A stretch of DNA of 64,000 nucleotides from Ruania rhizosphaerae (GTDB taxonomy: Bacteria > Actinomycetota > Actinomycetes > Actinomycetales > Beutenbergiaceae), in the NCBI RefSeq assembly GCF_009805705.1, contig NZ_VSMB01000011.1:62001-126000 (forward strand), given 5' to 3'. The notes below the pieces were generated by a model, which saw nothing but the letters and a program-made list of their open reading frames with translations, searched no databases and was not told where the DNA came from. Made by a program: the position numbers and the translations under genes. Numbering within the stretch: the first letter of the stretch is position 1; the number at the start of each line of letters is the position of its first letter. Shown piece after piece: positions 16,947 through 25,181 of this stretch.

Positions 16947-18212
16947 ATGCCGAGCCGGACGCCGACGCCCTCCGAGGACGATGCTGCGCCCACAGCACCT
17001 GGCCGCCGCGGCACGAACCTGCCCCGGGTGGCCGACTACAACAAGATGCTGGTCCTGGACCTGATCCGCCGCTCGGCCGGGATCAGCAGGGTTGAACTGG
17101 TCCAGCACACAGGCCTGACGGCACAGACCATGTCGAACATCTGTCGCCGCCTCGGTGACGCCGGGCTGATCAAGGAGTCGGGCCGCATCTACGCCGGCGC
17201 CGGGGCCCCGCGCACGATCTTCGAGGTGGAACCAGGCGGCCTGTACGCACTCGGCCTGCACATCGACCCGGCGTGGCTGACGTCGGTCGTGCTCAACCTC
17301 GCCGGTGAAGTGGTCGGTACGGTCCGCATCCCGACACCGGCCTCGCCGGACCCGACATCGGTGCTCGACGCGATCGAGAGGATGATCCGCTCGCTCATCG
17401 CCGACACCGCGATTCCGGTCGACCGACTGGCCGGACTGGGCGTGGGAACCCCCGGCCCGATCGATATCCGCACCGGCGCCGTGGTCGGCGCGCCCTATCT
17501 GGCGGGCTGGGAACGGGTGCCACTGAAGACGGACTTGGAACGGCGACTCGACCTTCCCGTCACGATCGACAAGGACTCGACGGCGGTCGCCGTCGGGGAG
17601 ATGTGGAATGCAGAGGACGGCACGCGCAACATGGCGTTCGTCTACATCGGCACCGGAATCGCGGCCGGCCTGGTGCTCGACGGCGAGGTGATGCGAGGTT
17701 CCAGCGGCAACATTGGCCACATGAACGCCGATCCGAACGGTCCGATCTGCTTCTGCGGCGGACGGGGGTGCCTGGAGAGCACCATCCTGCCGCGCAACCT
17801 CGTCGGCGAGGCGACGGTGCGTGGCGTTCTGCCCGCGGTCGACATCGGCGACGCTCGCGCCCTGGGCGCCGCGCTGACCGAACTGTGCCGCCTCGCCGAC
17901 TCCGGCCAGACCGACGCAGTGGAGATCGTCGAGCGCGCCGCACGCGGCCTGGGCCGGATCACCGGTCAACTCGCGAACCTGCTCGACCTGGACACGATCG
18001 TCTTCGGCGGACCCCAGTGGGAGCCGTTCGCGCCCACGATCCTACGGATCGTGCCGGACGTCGTGACGCGGATGTTCATCGGTCGGGCGGTGCACCAGGT
18101 CACCGTCCGTGGCACCTCGATCGGTGACCACGTGGGTGCTGTGGGTGCAGCGTCACTGGCGATGTGGTCCAGCACGTTCAACGCACCGACACAGCTGTTC
18201 CTGCCCCGCTGA
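16947..18212 (+). CDS. ROK family transcriptional regulator (XylR/NagC type)
   Basis: 421 aa. A winged helix-turn-helix at about residues 30-80 (VLDLIRRSAGISRVELVQHTGLTAQTMSNICRRL) is followed by a ROK domain. The ROK domain retains the zinc-binding ICFCGGRGCLE motif, but the ATP-binding DxGxT of sugar kinases is replaced (LHIDPAWLTSV), so it should sense a sugar and not phosphorylate it. It is divergent from the transporter-sulfatase operon (90-bp gap) and followed by the GH38 mannosidase gene. The repeated element in both promoters makes this protein the likely local repressor, released by an imported or processed sugar. Confidence 0.92.
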   Translation: MPSRTPTPSEDDAAPTAPGRRGTNLPRVADYNKMLVLDLIRRSAGISRVELVQHTGLTAQTMSNICRRLGDAGLIKESGRIYAGAGAPRTIFEVEPGGLYALGLHIDPAWLTSVVLNLAGEVVGTVRIPTPASPDPTSVLDAIERMIRSLIADTAIPVDRLAGLGVGTPGPIDIRTGAVVGAPYLAGWERVPLKTDLERRLDLPVTIDKDSTAVAVGEMWNAEDGTRNMAFVYIGTGIAAGLVLDGEVMRGSSGNIGHMNADPNGPICFCGGRGCLESTILPRNLVGEATVRGVLPAVDIGDARALGAALTELCRLADSGQTDAVEIVERAARGLGRITGQLANLLDLDTIVFGGPQWEPFAPTILRIVPDVVTRMFIGRAVHQVTVRGTSIGDHVGAVGAASLAMWSSTFNAPTQLFLPR

Positions 18213-18278
18213 GGCCCCCTGCGACTAACCGCACGAGCGATGGGTTCGCGTTGCCTCCGTACGCCCCGACGTCCCGCC

Positions 18279-18307
18279 GTGACACGGTGTACGTAATTCC
18301 ATATGCT
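18279..18307 (+). promoter_or_regulatory. Promoter of the alpha-mannosidase gene
   Basis: GTGACA (18279-18284), 17-bp spacer, TATGCT (18302-18307). The shared element overlaps the end of the spacer and the whole -10 box. Start codon 61 bp downstream. Confidence 0.5.
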
Positions 18308-18310
18308 TGA
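18294..18310. promoter_or_regulatory. Candidate ROK operator, copy 2
   Basis: TAATTCCA-TATGC-TTGA, identical to copy 1 at all 12 fixed positions. It is placed so that a bound repressor would cover the -10 box of the mannosidase promoter. Confidence 0.6.
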
Positions 18311-18367
18311 CTAATTGCCGATCGGAGAACCGATGCCGCGCCGACGCGGTCCGAAGGGACGAGACAG

Positions 18368-21300
18368 ATGACCGAGATTCGCCAGCAGGATGCCGCCACC
18401 CAGACTGTCCGGCGCCTGGACCGCGTGGTCCGCGAGGTGATCCGGCCCGCACGGGTGCGCCAGCGTAGTCCGCTCGCGGTGTCTGCTCGACGGGTCGGTG
18501 GTGAACCTGTCTCCTTCGCCGAGGGCACCCACCATGGAGGTGCTCCACTCGCTGTCGGCGAGGCGTGGGGGCGGGCTTGGGACACCGTCTGGATGCACAT
18601 CAGCGGCGCCGTCCCCAGTGAGTGGGACGCGCGTACCGCAGCCGCCGCCGAGCTCGAGATCGACCTCGGCTTCACCACGGCGCAGTCCGGATTTCAGGCC
18701 GAGGGGCTGGTGTACACCACGGAGGGATCAGTGGTCCGAGCACTCTCCCCACTGAATCACCGCCTACCGCTCCAGGTGGGCCCGGGCGCGGCCGTCGAGT
18801 ACTGGGTCGAGGCGGCCGCCAACCCCACATTGAACAACGCCCACGGCACGAACCTGATCCCGCTCGCCCACCTGGGCAGCTGGGAGAGCGCCGGTGAGGA
18901 GGAGATCTACCGATTCGCCGGTGCGCACCTCGTGGTGCCCGAGGCGGAGGTCGTCGCCCTCGCCCATGACGTAGACCTACTGCGCGGGATCGCGACCCAC
19001 GACGGCACCGACGTGCGCCGTCGCGACCTGATCCTGGCCGCGATCGAGCGGATGCTCGCCGTACTCGACCCCACCGACGTCGCCGGAACCGCCGCCGCAG
19101 CACGCGAGCGGCTCACCGGCGTGCTGACCGTGCCGGCGCACGCCAGCGCCATGACGCTGACCGCCGTCGGTCACGCGCACATCGACTCGGCCTGGCTCTG
19201 GCCGCTGCGCGAGACGATCCGCAAGTGCGCACGCACCTTCTCCAACGTGGTCACCCTGATGGAGGACAATCCGGACTTCGTGTTCGCCTGCTCCTCCGCC
19301 CAGCAGTTCGCCTGGATGAAGGAGCATTACCCCGACTTGTACGAACGGATCCGCGAGGCCGTCGCGCGAGGCCAGTTCGTGCCGGTGGGCGGGATGTGGG
19401 TGGAGTCCGACACGAACATGCCCAGCGGTGAGTCCCTGGTGCGCCAGTTCGTGGCCGGTCAGGGCTTCTTCATGCGCGAGTTCGGCATCGAGTGCCCGGA
19501 GGTGTGGCTGCCGGACAGCTTCGGCTACACCGGCGCGCTGCCGCAGATCGCGCGATCAGCGGGTGCGCGATGGTTCTTCGGGCAGAAGATGTCCTGGAAC
19601 CGGATCAACCGGATGCCGCATCACACCTTCACCTGGGAGGGCATCGACGGCTCCCGCATCCTGACCCACTTCACACCAGTCGACACCTACAACTGCGACC
19701 TCTCCCCCGCCGAGCTCGCCTACGCCCAGCAGAACTTCGCTGATCATGGCCAGTTCTCCGGCGGGCTCGTGCCTTTCGGCTACGGCGACGGTGGGGGCGG
19801 ACCGACGCGGGAGATGCTCGCGGCCGGGCGCCGTGCCGCTGATGTCGAGGGGCTGCCCCGGGTGCAGTTCGGGGCGCCGGCGGAGTTCTTCGCGCAGGCC
19901 GAGGCGCAGGCGCAGGCGCCCGCCACCTGGACCGGGGAGATGTACCTCGAACTCCATCGTGGAACCTACTCCGCCCAGGTCCGGACCAAGCGCGGCAACC
20001 GGCGTGCGGAATCGCTCCTGCGGGAAGCGGAGCTGTGGGCCGCCACCGCGGCAGTCCGGACGGGTGCGCCGTATCCGGCCGATGAGCTCAGGCGAATCTG
20101 GGAACGTACCCTGCTGCTGCAGTTCCACGACATCCTCCCCGGCAGCTCGATCTCCTGGGTGCATGACGACGCCGAACGCATGCATGCCGAGGACGCTGCG
20201 GTGCTCGAGCAGATCATCGAATCCGCGCTCGCGGTACTTACCGGTCCCGGGGACCGGCCGATCGCCGTCAATGGGTCACCGTTTTCCCGCCGTGACCTGC
20301 TGCCCTTCAGCGCCGGCGAACTCGCACCACAGCGCGCAGACGTTGCTCTCGATCGGGTCGGCGACCACCACGTCCTGCGCAGCCCGCACCTGACGTTGCA
20401 CATCGCGGCGGACGGGACTTTTGTCACACTGCACGACCGCGACTCCGACCGGCAGCTGTTCAGCGCGGAACACCCCGGCAACGCGCTGGCGCTCTATCAG
20501 GACATCCCTACGGACTGGGACGCGTGGGACGTGGATGCGCACTACCGCGACCTGGAGATCCCGGCCTCGGGTCCAGTCGATGTCTCGATCGCCGACGACG
20601 GGTCGGCGCAGGTGCTCATCTCACGCGAGTTCGGGTCCTCCCGGGTGAATCAGAGTGTCACGCTGGCGCCTGACCGGCCGGTCGTCGACATCACGACCAC
20701 CGTGCAGTGGCACGAACAGCAACGACTGCTGAAACTGGCGCACCCGTTCCGCATCGATGCACCCACCTCCAGCGCCGAGACGCAGTTCGGTCACGTCCAC
20801 CGCCCGACCCACGTGAACACGTCGTGGGACGAAGCACGATTCGAGGTGGTTGCTCATCGCTGGGTGCACGTCAGCGACGGTGTCGTCGGGGCAGCTGTGG
20901 TGAACGATTCCACCTATGGCCACGACGTCACCCGGTTCCCGGGCGATGAGTCGTCGCCGGGCTATCGGACTCAGGTGCGTCAGACGCTGGTCCGTGGGCC
21001 GCTCTATCCGGACCCGGAGAGCGACCAGGGTGAGCACACCTTCCGCTCACGCCTGGTGATCACGCCCGATGTCGCCGGTGCGGTCGAGGAGGCGTACGAC
21101 CTGGACACACCCATACGGACGGTCACGGGTGGGCGGTTGTCCGTGCCTCCGGTCGCGCAAGTGTTCGGCGATGGCGTGGTACTGCACACAGTCAAGCTGG
21201 CTGAAGACGGGTCCGGGGACGTGATCGTCCGCGCCTACGAGTCGATGGGTCGACCCACGCGTGCCCGGATCGTGGTGGATTCGGCATCAATCCGCCTTGT

Positions 21301-21409
21301 CGACGTGCTCGAGCGCCCACTCGATACCGATCGCGAGGTCGCGGAGAACCAGCGCGAGTTCGACCTTCGCGGCTTCGAACTCATCACCGTGCGTGCCCAA
21401 CCACGCTGA
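18368..21409 (+). CDS. GH38 alpha-mannosidase, cytoplasmic
   Basis: 1013 aa, the usual length for bacterial GH38. Zinc ligands are seen in VGHAHIDSAWLWP (H269, H271, D273), and the catalytic nucleophile is expected at D383 in WLPDSFGYTG. The C-terminal half is the beta-sandwich region of the family (HPFRIDAPTSSAETQFGHVHRPTH and following). The enzyme removes terminal alpha-mannosyl residues with retention of configuration. There is no signal peptide, so it acts on imported substrate. It follows the ROK regulator by 155 bp and has its own promoter with the shared operator. A 7-bp hairpin follows the stop. Confidence 0.95.
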   Translation: MTEIRQQDAATQTVRRLDRVVREVIRPARVRQRSPLAVSARRVGGEPVSFAEGTHHGGAPLAVGEAWGRAWDTVWMHISGAVPSEWDARTAAAAELEIDLGFTTAQSGFQAEGLVYTTEGSVVRALSPLNHRLPLQVGPGAAVEYWVEAAANPTLNNAHGTNLIPLAHLGSWESAGEEEIYRFAGAHLVVPEAEVVALAHDVDLLRGIATHDGTDVRRRDLILAAIERMLAVLDPTDVAGTAAAARERLTGVLTVPAHASAMTLTAVGHAHIDSAWLWPLRETIRKCARTFSNVVTLMEDNPDFVFACSSAQQFAWMKEHYPDLYERIREAVARGQFVPVGGMWVESDTNMPSGESLVRQFVAGQGFFMREFGIECPEVWLPDSFGYTGALPQIARSAGARWFFGQKMSWNRINRMPHHTFTWEGIDGSRILTHFTPVDTYNCDLSPAELAYAQQNFADHGQFSGGLVPFGYGDGGGGPTREMLAAGRRAADVEGLPRVQFGAPAEFFAQAEAQAQAPATWTGEMYLELHRGTYSAQVRTKRGNRRAESLLREAELWAATAAVRTGAPYPADELRRIWERTLLLQFHDILPGSSISWVHDDAERMHAEDAAVLEQIIESALAVLTGPGDRPIAVNGSPFSRRDLLPFSAGELAPQRADVALDRVGDHHVLRSPHLTLHIAADGTFVTLHDRDSDRQLFSAEHPGNALALYQDIPTDWDAWDVDAHYRDLEIPASGPVDVSIADDGSAQVLISREFGSSRVNQSVTLAPDRPVVDITTTVQWHEQQRLLKLAHPFRIDAPTSSAETQFGHVHRPTHVNTSWDEARFEVVAHRWVHVSDGVVGAAVVNDSTYGHDVTRFPGDESSPGYRTQVRQTLVRGPLYPDPESDQGEHTFRSRLVITPDVAGAVEEAYDLDTPIRTVTGGRLSVPPVAQVFGDGVVLHTVKLAEDGSGDVIVRAYESMGRPTRARIVVDSASIRLVDVLERPLDTDREVAENQREFDLRGFELITVRAQPR

Positions 21410-21423
21410 CTGAGAAGGGACCG

Positions 21424-21442
21424 GCTGCTCGGGCTGAGCAGC
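21424..21442. terminator. Hairpin between convergent mannosidase and MarR genes
   Basis: GCTGCTC-GGGCT-GAGCAGC, perfect 7-bp stem with 5-nt loop, 14 bp after the mannosidase stop and 20 bp beyond the stop of the opposing MarR gene. It could end both transcripts. Confidence 0.6.
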
Positions 21443-21462
21443 ATCTCGGGTCTGCGGCCGGC

Positions 21463-21897
21463 TCAGTCTTCCTGGGGCTCGTCGTCGCTCAGCCGAGCGA
21501 TCAGCTGGAGGAAAACTACCTGTTCGGCCCGCGTGAGTGGCGCGAGGAATCGCTCTTGTGCCTCATCGAGCACCGCGTCGAGGCGGTGTAGTTCCGAACG
21601 CCCACGATCGGTCAACGAGATCACATTCCGGCGCCGGTCGGCCGGATCTGCCTGACGGGCGGTCAACCCGCTGCTGCACAGGGCCTCGATCGCAACGGAG
21701 ATGTCACTTCGATCACTACCCGTGGCTCGCCCGAGCTCAGCCTGACTCACCGGGCCGGACTCATCCAATGCCGCAAGAATCCGGTAGTGGTAAGGGCGAA
21801 CACCCACTGCACCGAACATCTCCTTGAGCAACGAGTAGGCGCGCACCTGCGCTCTGCTGACCAGCCATGTCGCACGAGTCCGAAGGGCCTTCACCAT
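21463..21897 (-). CDS. MarR family transcriptional regulator
   Basis: 144 aa from the ATG at 21897; an in-frame GTG 33 bp upstream would extend the protein into its own operator region. Winged-helix core: RPYHYRILAALDESGPVSQAELGRATGSDRSDISVAIEALCSSGLTARQADPADRRRNVISLTDRG, with the recognition helix around SDRSDISVAIEAL and the DxRRR wing. Family members bind palindromes as dimers and respond to small phenolic or oxidant ligands. It is divergent from a second winged-helix gene, with two spaced palindromes between them. Confidence 0.9.
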   Translation of the reverse strand: MVKALRTRATWLVSRAQVRAYSLLKEMFGAVGVRPYHYRILAALDESGPVSQAELGRATGSDRSDISVAIEALCSSGLTARQADPADRRRNVISLTDRGRSELHRLDAVLDEAQERFLAPLTRAEQVVFLQLIARLSDDEPQED

Positions 21898-21916
21898 GGA
21901 ACGATCGTAACAAGTC

Positions 21917-21931
21917 GTTGGTGGAACCAAT
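21917..21931. promoter_or_regulatory. MarR-type operator 1
   Basis: GTTGGT-GGA-ACCAAT, a 6-3-6 inverted repeat with one end mismatch, starting 20 bp from the MarR start codon. Confidence 0.6.
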
Positions 21932-21942
21932 CATCGATTATC

Positions 21943-21957
21943 GTTGGTGCGACCAAC
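21943..21957. promoter_or_regulatory. MarR-type operator 2
   Basis: GTTGGT-GCG-ACCAAC, a perfect 6-3-6 inverted repeat, 16 bp before the start codon of the rightward gene and centred 26 bp from operator 1. The same half-site in both sites points to one protein binding twice between the divergent genes. Confidence 0.65.
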
Positions 21958-21972
21958 AGATTGGGAGACGCC

Positions 21973-22371
21973 ATGATTCCATTCGGACCACAGCTCATCG
22001 GGCAAACCGAGAAGGCACTCAACGCCGTGCTGGGCACGCTCCTCGCACGCCACCACCTCTCGGAGGCACAGTGGGTGAGCCTCAAACTCACGGCTCAGTT
22101 CGACGGGGGCGGAAGCCTCACCGAGTACATCACCGGTCAGGCACACTTCCCCGACGCCGCGGCCCAGGTGTCCACCCTGACCGACCGCGGACTCATTGCC
22201 GGAGATCGACTGACTGATACCGGTCGTGAAACCGTCGACGAGGTCGGCCGCCGCATCGCAGAACTCACAGGACCGGTATGGGCCGGCCTCGACTCGGACG
22301 AACTCGCCGCGGCAGAACGGACGCTCAACCTCGTGCTGGAGCGGACTCGCACGATACTGCGGACGCACTGA
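21973..22371 (+). CDS. MarR-like winged-helix protein
   Basis: 132 aa; ATG with GGGAG upstream. The sequence LSEAQWVSLKLTAQFDGGGSLTEYITGQAHFPDAAAQVSTLTDRGLIAGDRLTDTGRETVDEV reads as a MarR-like winged helix flanked by dimerisation helices, although the wing is short and the Asp-Arg wing motif is missing. It lies head to head with a canonical MarR gene and should be controlled by the two palindromes between them. It may be a second regulator or an accessory partner. No transporter or enzyme target lies directly next to the pair. Confidence 0.65.
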   Translation: MIPFGPQLIGQTEKALNAVLGTLLARHHLSEAQWVSLKLTAQFDGGGSLTEYITGQAHFPDAAAQVSTLTDRGLIAGDRLTDTGRETVDEVGRRIAELTGPVWAGLDSDELAAAERTLNLVLERTRTILRTH

Positions 22372-22453
22372 CTCGCCATCGTGCGGCACTCCCCCAGGAT
22401 GAGCACCCCCATTCCCCGGATTCGATGTCGCACCTCGGTGCCACACTGACACC

Positions 22454-23980
22454 ATGTCCGCAGGTACCACCCTGATTGCCGACCTGGACGCCACCAGCGC
22501 TGCGCTCACGGCGACCCGCTCGCGCACGACCAAGATCTCAACTCTGGCCGATCTGCTCGGGCGACTCGACGCCGAGGAGGTGAGCCCCGCCGTCGGGATG
22601 CTGCTGGGCAGGGTGCGCCAGGGGCGCATCGGCATCGGGTGGCGCCGCCTGCAGACCGTGCGACCCGAACCCGCCGGCGTGGCATCGCTGACCGTGCTGG
22701 ACGTGGACGAGACGCTGACCGAGCTCGCGGCCACGACCGGAACCGGCTCTCAGATGCGCCGCACCGAACTGCTGCACGCACTGCTTGGGCGTGCCACCGC
22801 CACGGAGCAGGACTTCCTCGCCAGGGTGATGCTCGGTGACATGCGGACGGGTGCGTTGGAGGGAGTACTGACGGACGCCGTCGCCAAGGCCTGGGGCCTG
22901 CCCCTGGAGAGGGTGCGCCGGGCCGCGATGCTGACCGGGGACCTGGGTGAGACGGCGCGGCTGGCCCGCACCGGCGACGACCTGACGAAGGTAGGTCTTC
23001 GGGTGGGGACCCCGGTGCTGCCGATGCTCGCCGCCACCGCGACCGCTGCCGGGGAGGCGATCGAGACGCTGGGCCGGTGCAGTGTGCAGGCGAAGCTGGA
23101 CGGCGCCCGCATCCAGGTGCACCGACAGGGTGACCGGGTGCAGGTGTTCACCCGCAGCCTCGCCGAGATCACCGGCCGGGTACCGGAGATCGTCGAGATG
23201 GTGCGCGCCCTGCCTGCGCAGGAACTGATCCTCGACGGGGAGACTCTCGCGCTCACTGAAGACGGACTACCCCGGGCGTTCCAGGACTCGATGGCCCGCT
23301 TCGGCAGCGAGGCCGGGGAGGTGGTGCTGCGGCCCTGGTTCTTCGATCTGCTGCACGTGGACGGACGGGACCTCATCGATGAGCCATTGCAGCACCGCCT
23401 CGCGGAGCTCACCCGAGTGGCGGGAGAGCTCGTGGTGCCGGGCACCGTCACCGATGAACCGGAGACTGCCGAGCGAGTGATGCACGAGGCCCTGGCCGCC
23501 GGCCACGAGGGCGTCGTGGTCAAGGCTCTGAATGGTGCCTATGCCGCCGGACGGCGAGGGGCGAACTGGCTGAAGGTCAAGCCCGTGCACACACTCGATC
23601 TGGTGGTGCTGGCCGCCGAATGGGGGTACGGGCGACGCACCGGATGGCTCTCGAACCTGCACCTGGCCGCACGCGACCCCGCCGGGCGGTTCGGGGAGCC
23701 GGACGGGCTGGTGATGGTGGGCAAGACCTTCAAGGGGCTCACCGACGCCCTGCTGCGGTGGCAGACGGAGCACTTCCCGGCGATCGCCACCGAGCGGGAC
23801 GAGGCACTCGTGCGCATCCGCCCGGACGTGGTGGTCGAGATCGCCGTCGACGGGGTGCAGCGCTCAACCCGCTACCCAGGCGGTGTGGCACTGCGGTTCG
23901 CCCGGGTGAAGCGATACCGCCAGGACAAGCCGGTCACCGAGGCCGACACCATCGACACGGTCCGGGAACTGCTGCACTGA
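22454..23980 (+). CDS. ligB: ATP-dependent DNA ligase (LigB type)
   Basis: 508 aa, matching the about 507-aa mycobacterial LigB. The N-terminal DNA-binding domain is followed by the nucleotidyltransferase core with AMP-accepting Lys214 in QAKLDGARIQVHR, later motifs LILDGE and GVVVKAL, and a C-terminal OB-fold with WLKVKP. It seals nicks with ATP, as a second ligase beside the essential NAD-dependent LigA, which is not in this window. ATG start; 40-bp gap to the AAA ATPase gene. Confidence 0.94.
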   Translation: MSAGTTLIADLDATSAALTATRSRTTKISTLADLLGRLDAEEVSPAVGMLLGRVRQGRIGIGWRRLQTVRPEPAGVASLTVLDVDETLTELAATTGTGSQMRRTELLHALLGRATATEQDFLARVMLGDMRTGALEGVLTDAVAKAWGLPLERVRRAAMLTGDLGETARLARTGDDLTKVGLRVGTPVLPMLAATATAAGEAIETLGRCSVQAKLDGARIQVHRQGDRVQVFTRSLAEITGRVPEIVEMVRALPAQELILDGETLALTEDGLPRAFQDSMARFGSEAGEVVLRPWFFDLLHVDGRDLIDEPLQHRLAELTRVAGELVVPGTVTDEPETAERVMHEALAAGHEGVVVKALNGAYAAGRRGANWLKVKPVHTLDLVVLAAEWGYGRRTGWLSNLHLAARDPAGRFGEPDGLVMVGKTFKGLTDALLRWQTEHFPAIATERDEALVRIRPDVVVEIAVDGVQRSTRYPGGVALRFARVKRYRQDKPVTEADTIDTVRELLH

Positions 23981-24020
23981 CAGTGTCTCCCGTGTCACCG
24001 TCAGCGCATAACGTGGCCTC

Positions 24021-25181
24021 ATGCTGACCACGCTCGCCGTCCAGGGATACCGTTCGCTGCGGGACGTGGTGGTGCCGCTCGGGCAGCTGACCGTGGTGAC
24101 CGGTGCCAATGGGAGCGGCAAGTCGAGTCTGTACCGGGCGCTGCGCCTGCTGGCCGACACTGCTCGCGGGACCGCCATCGGCGCCCTCGCCGCCGAGGGC
24201 GGGTTGGGATCGACCATGTGGGCAGGTCCGGAGCATCTCAGTGGCGCGATGCGACGCGGCGACGTACCGGTGCAGGGCACCCGCCGCACCGGTCCGGTGC
24301 GGCTGCAGGTGGGCTTCGCCTCCGAGGAGCTCAGCTACGCGATGGACCTGGGCCTGCCCCGCCCGGATACCGGTTCGCGATTCGCACTGGACCCGGAGAT
24401 CAAGGCTGAGACCGTCTGGGCCGGACCGCTGGCCCGGCCGGGGTCGCAGCTGGTGCGCCGCCACGGGCCGCTGGTCAAGGCGCGAGGCGATGACGGCTGG
24501 GATGAGCTCACCCACGCCCTCACGCCTGCCGACTCGTGTGTGACGTCGCTGGCTGACCCCACTCGGGCACCGGAACTGGTGACGCTGCGAGAGTCATTGC
24601 GGGGGTGGCGTTTCTACGACCATCTGCGCACCGATGCCGGTGCACCTGCACGAGCGGCCGCCGTCGGAACCCGAACCCCGGCGCTGGCTGCGGACGGGTC
24701 CGATCTACCCAGCGCGTTGGCCACGATCGAGGAGGTCGGCCGCGCAGACCTGCTCCAGCGCGCGGTCGCCGAGGCGTTCGGCGGTAGCCGGCTCGAGATC
24801 GAGGTGACAGGGGGCCGGTTCTCCGTACAGCTGCACCAGCCCGGGATGCTGCGAGCGCTGCAGGCGCCCGAACTCTCCGACGGCACACTGCGTTATCTGA
24901 TGCTCGCCGCGGCGCTGCTCTCACCGCGCCCGCCTCAGCTGCTGGTGCTCAACGAGCCGGAGACGAGCCTGCACCCGGAGCTGCTGGTGCCGCTGGCGCA
25001 TCTGATGCAGCGGGCGGCACAGGAGACGCAGTTGGTGGTGGTGACCCATGCGGCAGCATTGCAGGAGGCACTGGGTACCGGCGTCGAGCATGTGCACCTG
25101 GTCAAAGAACTGGGTGAGACCCAGATCGAGGGTCAGGAGGGCCCGCTGGACCGTCCCGCCTGGGTGTGGCCGTCGCGGTGA
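24021..25181 (+). CDS. RecF/SMC-like AAA family ATPase
   Basis: 386 aa. Walker A GANGSGKSS close to the N-terminus, an insertion of roughly 250 residues, then an LSDGTLR signature-like segment and Walker B LLVLNEPETSLHPEL followed by a switch region VVVTHAAAL. This is the AAA_21 type of ABC-like ATPase found in RecF-like and OLD-like proteins. It may act on DNA, considering the ligase before it, but a biological role is not established. Its last 49 bp overlap the end of the convergent helicase-like gene. Confidence 0.82.
   Translation: MLTTLAVQGYRSLRDVVVPLGQLTVVTGANGSGKSSLYRALRLLADTARGTAIGALAAEGGLGSTMWAGPEHLSGAMRRGDVPVQGTRRTGPVRLQVGFASEELSYAMDLGLPRPDTGSRFALDPEIKAETVWAGPLARPGSQLVRRHGPLVKARGDDGWDELTHALTPADSCVTSLADPTRAPELVTLRESLRGWRFYDHLRTDAGAPARAAAVGTRTPALAADGSDLPSALATIEEVGRADLLQRAVAEAFGGSRLEIEVTGGRFSVQLHQPGMLRALQAPELSDGTLRYLMLAAALLSPRPPQLLVLNEPETSLHPELLVPLAHLMQRAAQETQLVVVTHAAALQEALGTGVEHVHLVKELGETQIEGQEGPLDRPAWVWPSR

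Noticed and set aside
16857-17969. N-terminal extension of the solute-binding protein through the ROK gene
   Set aside because: The frame is open by chance; the lipoprotein signal with a good ribosome-binding site starts at 16856.
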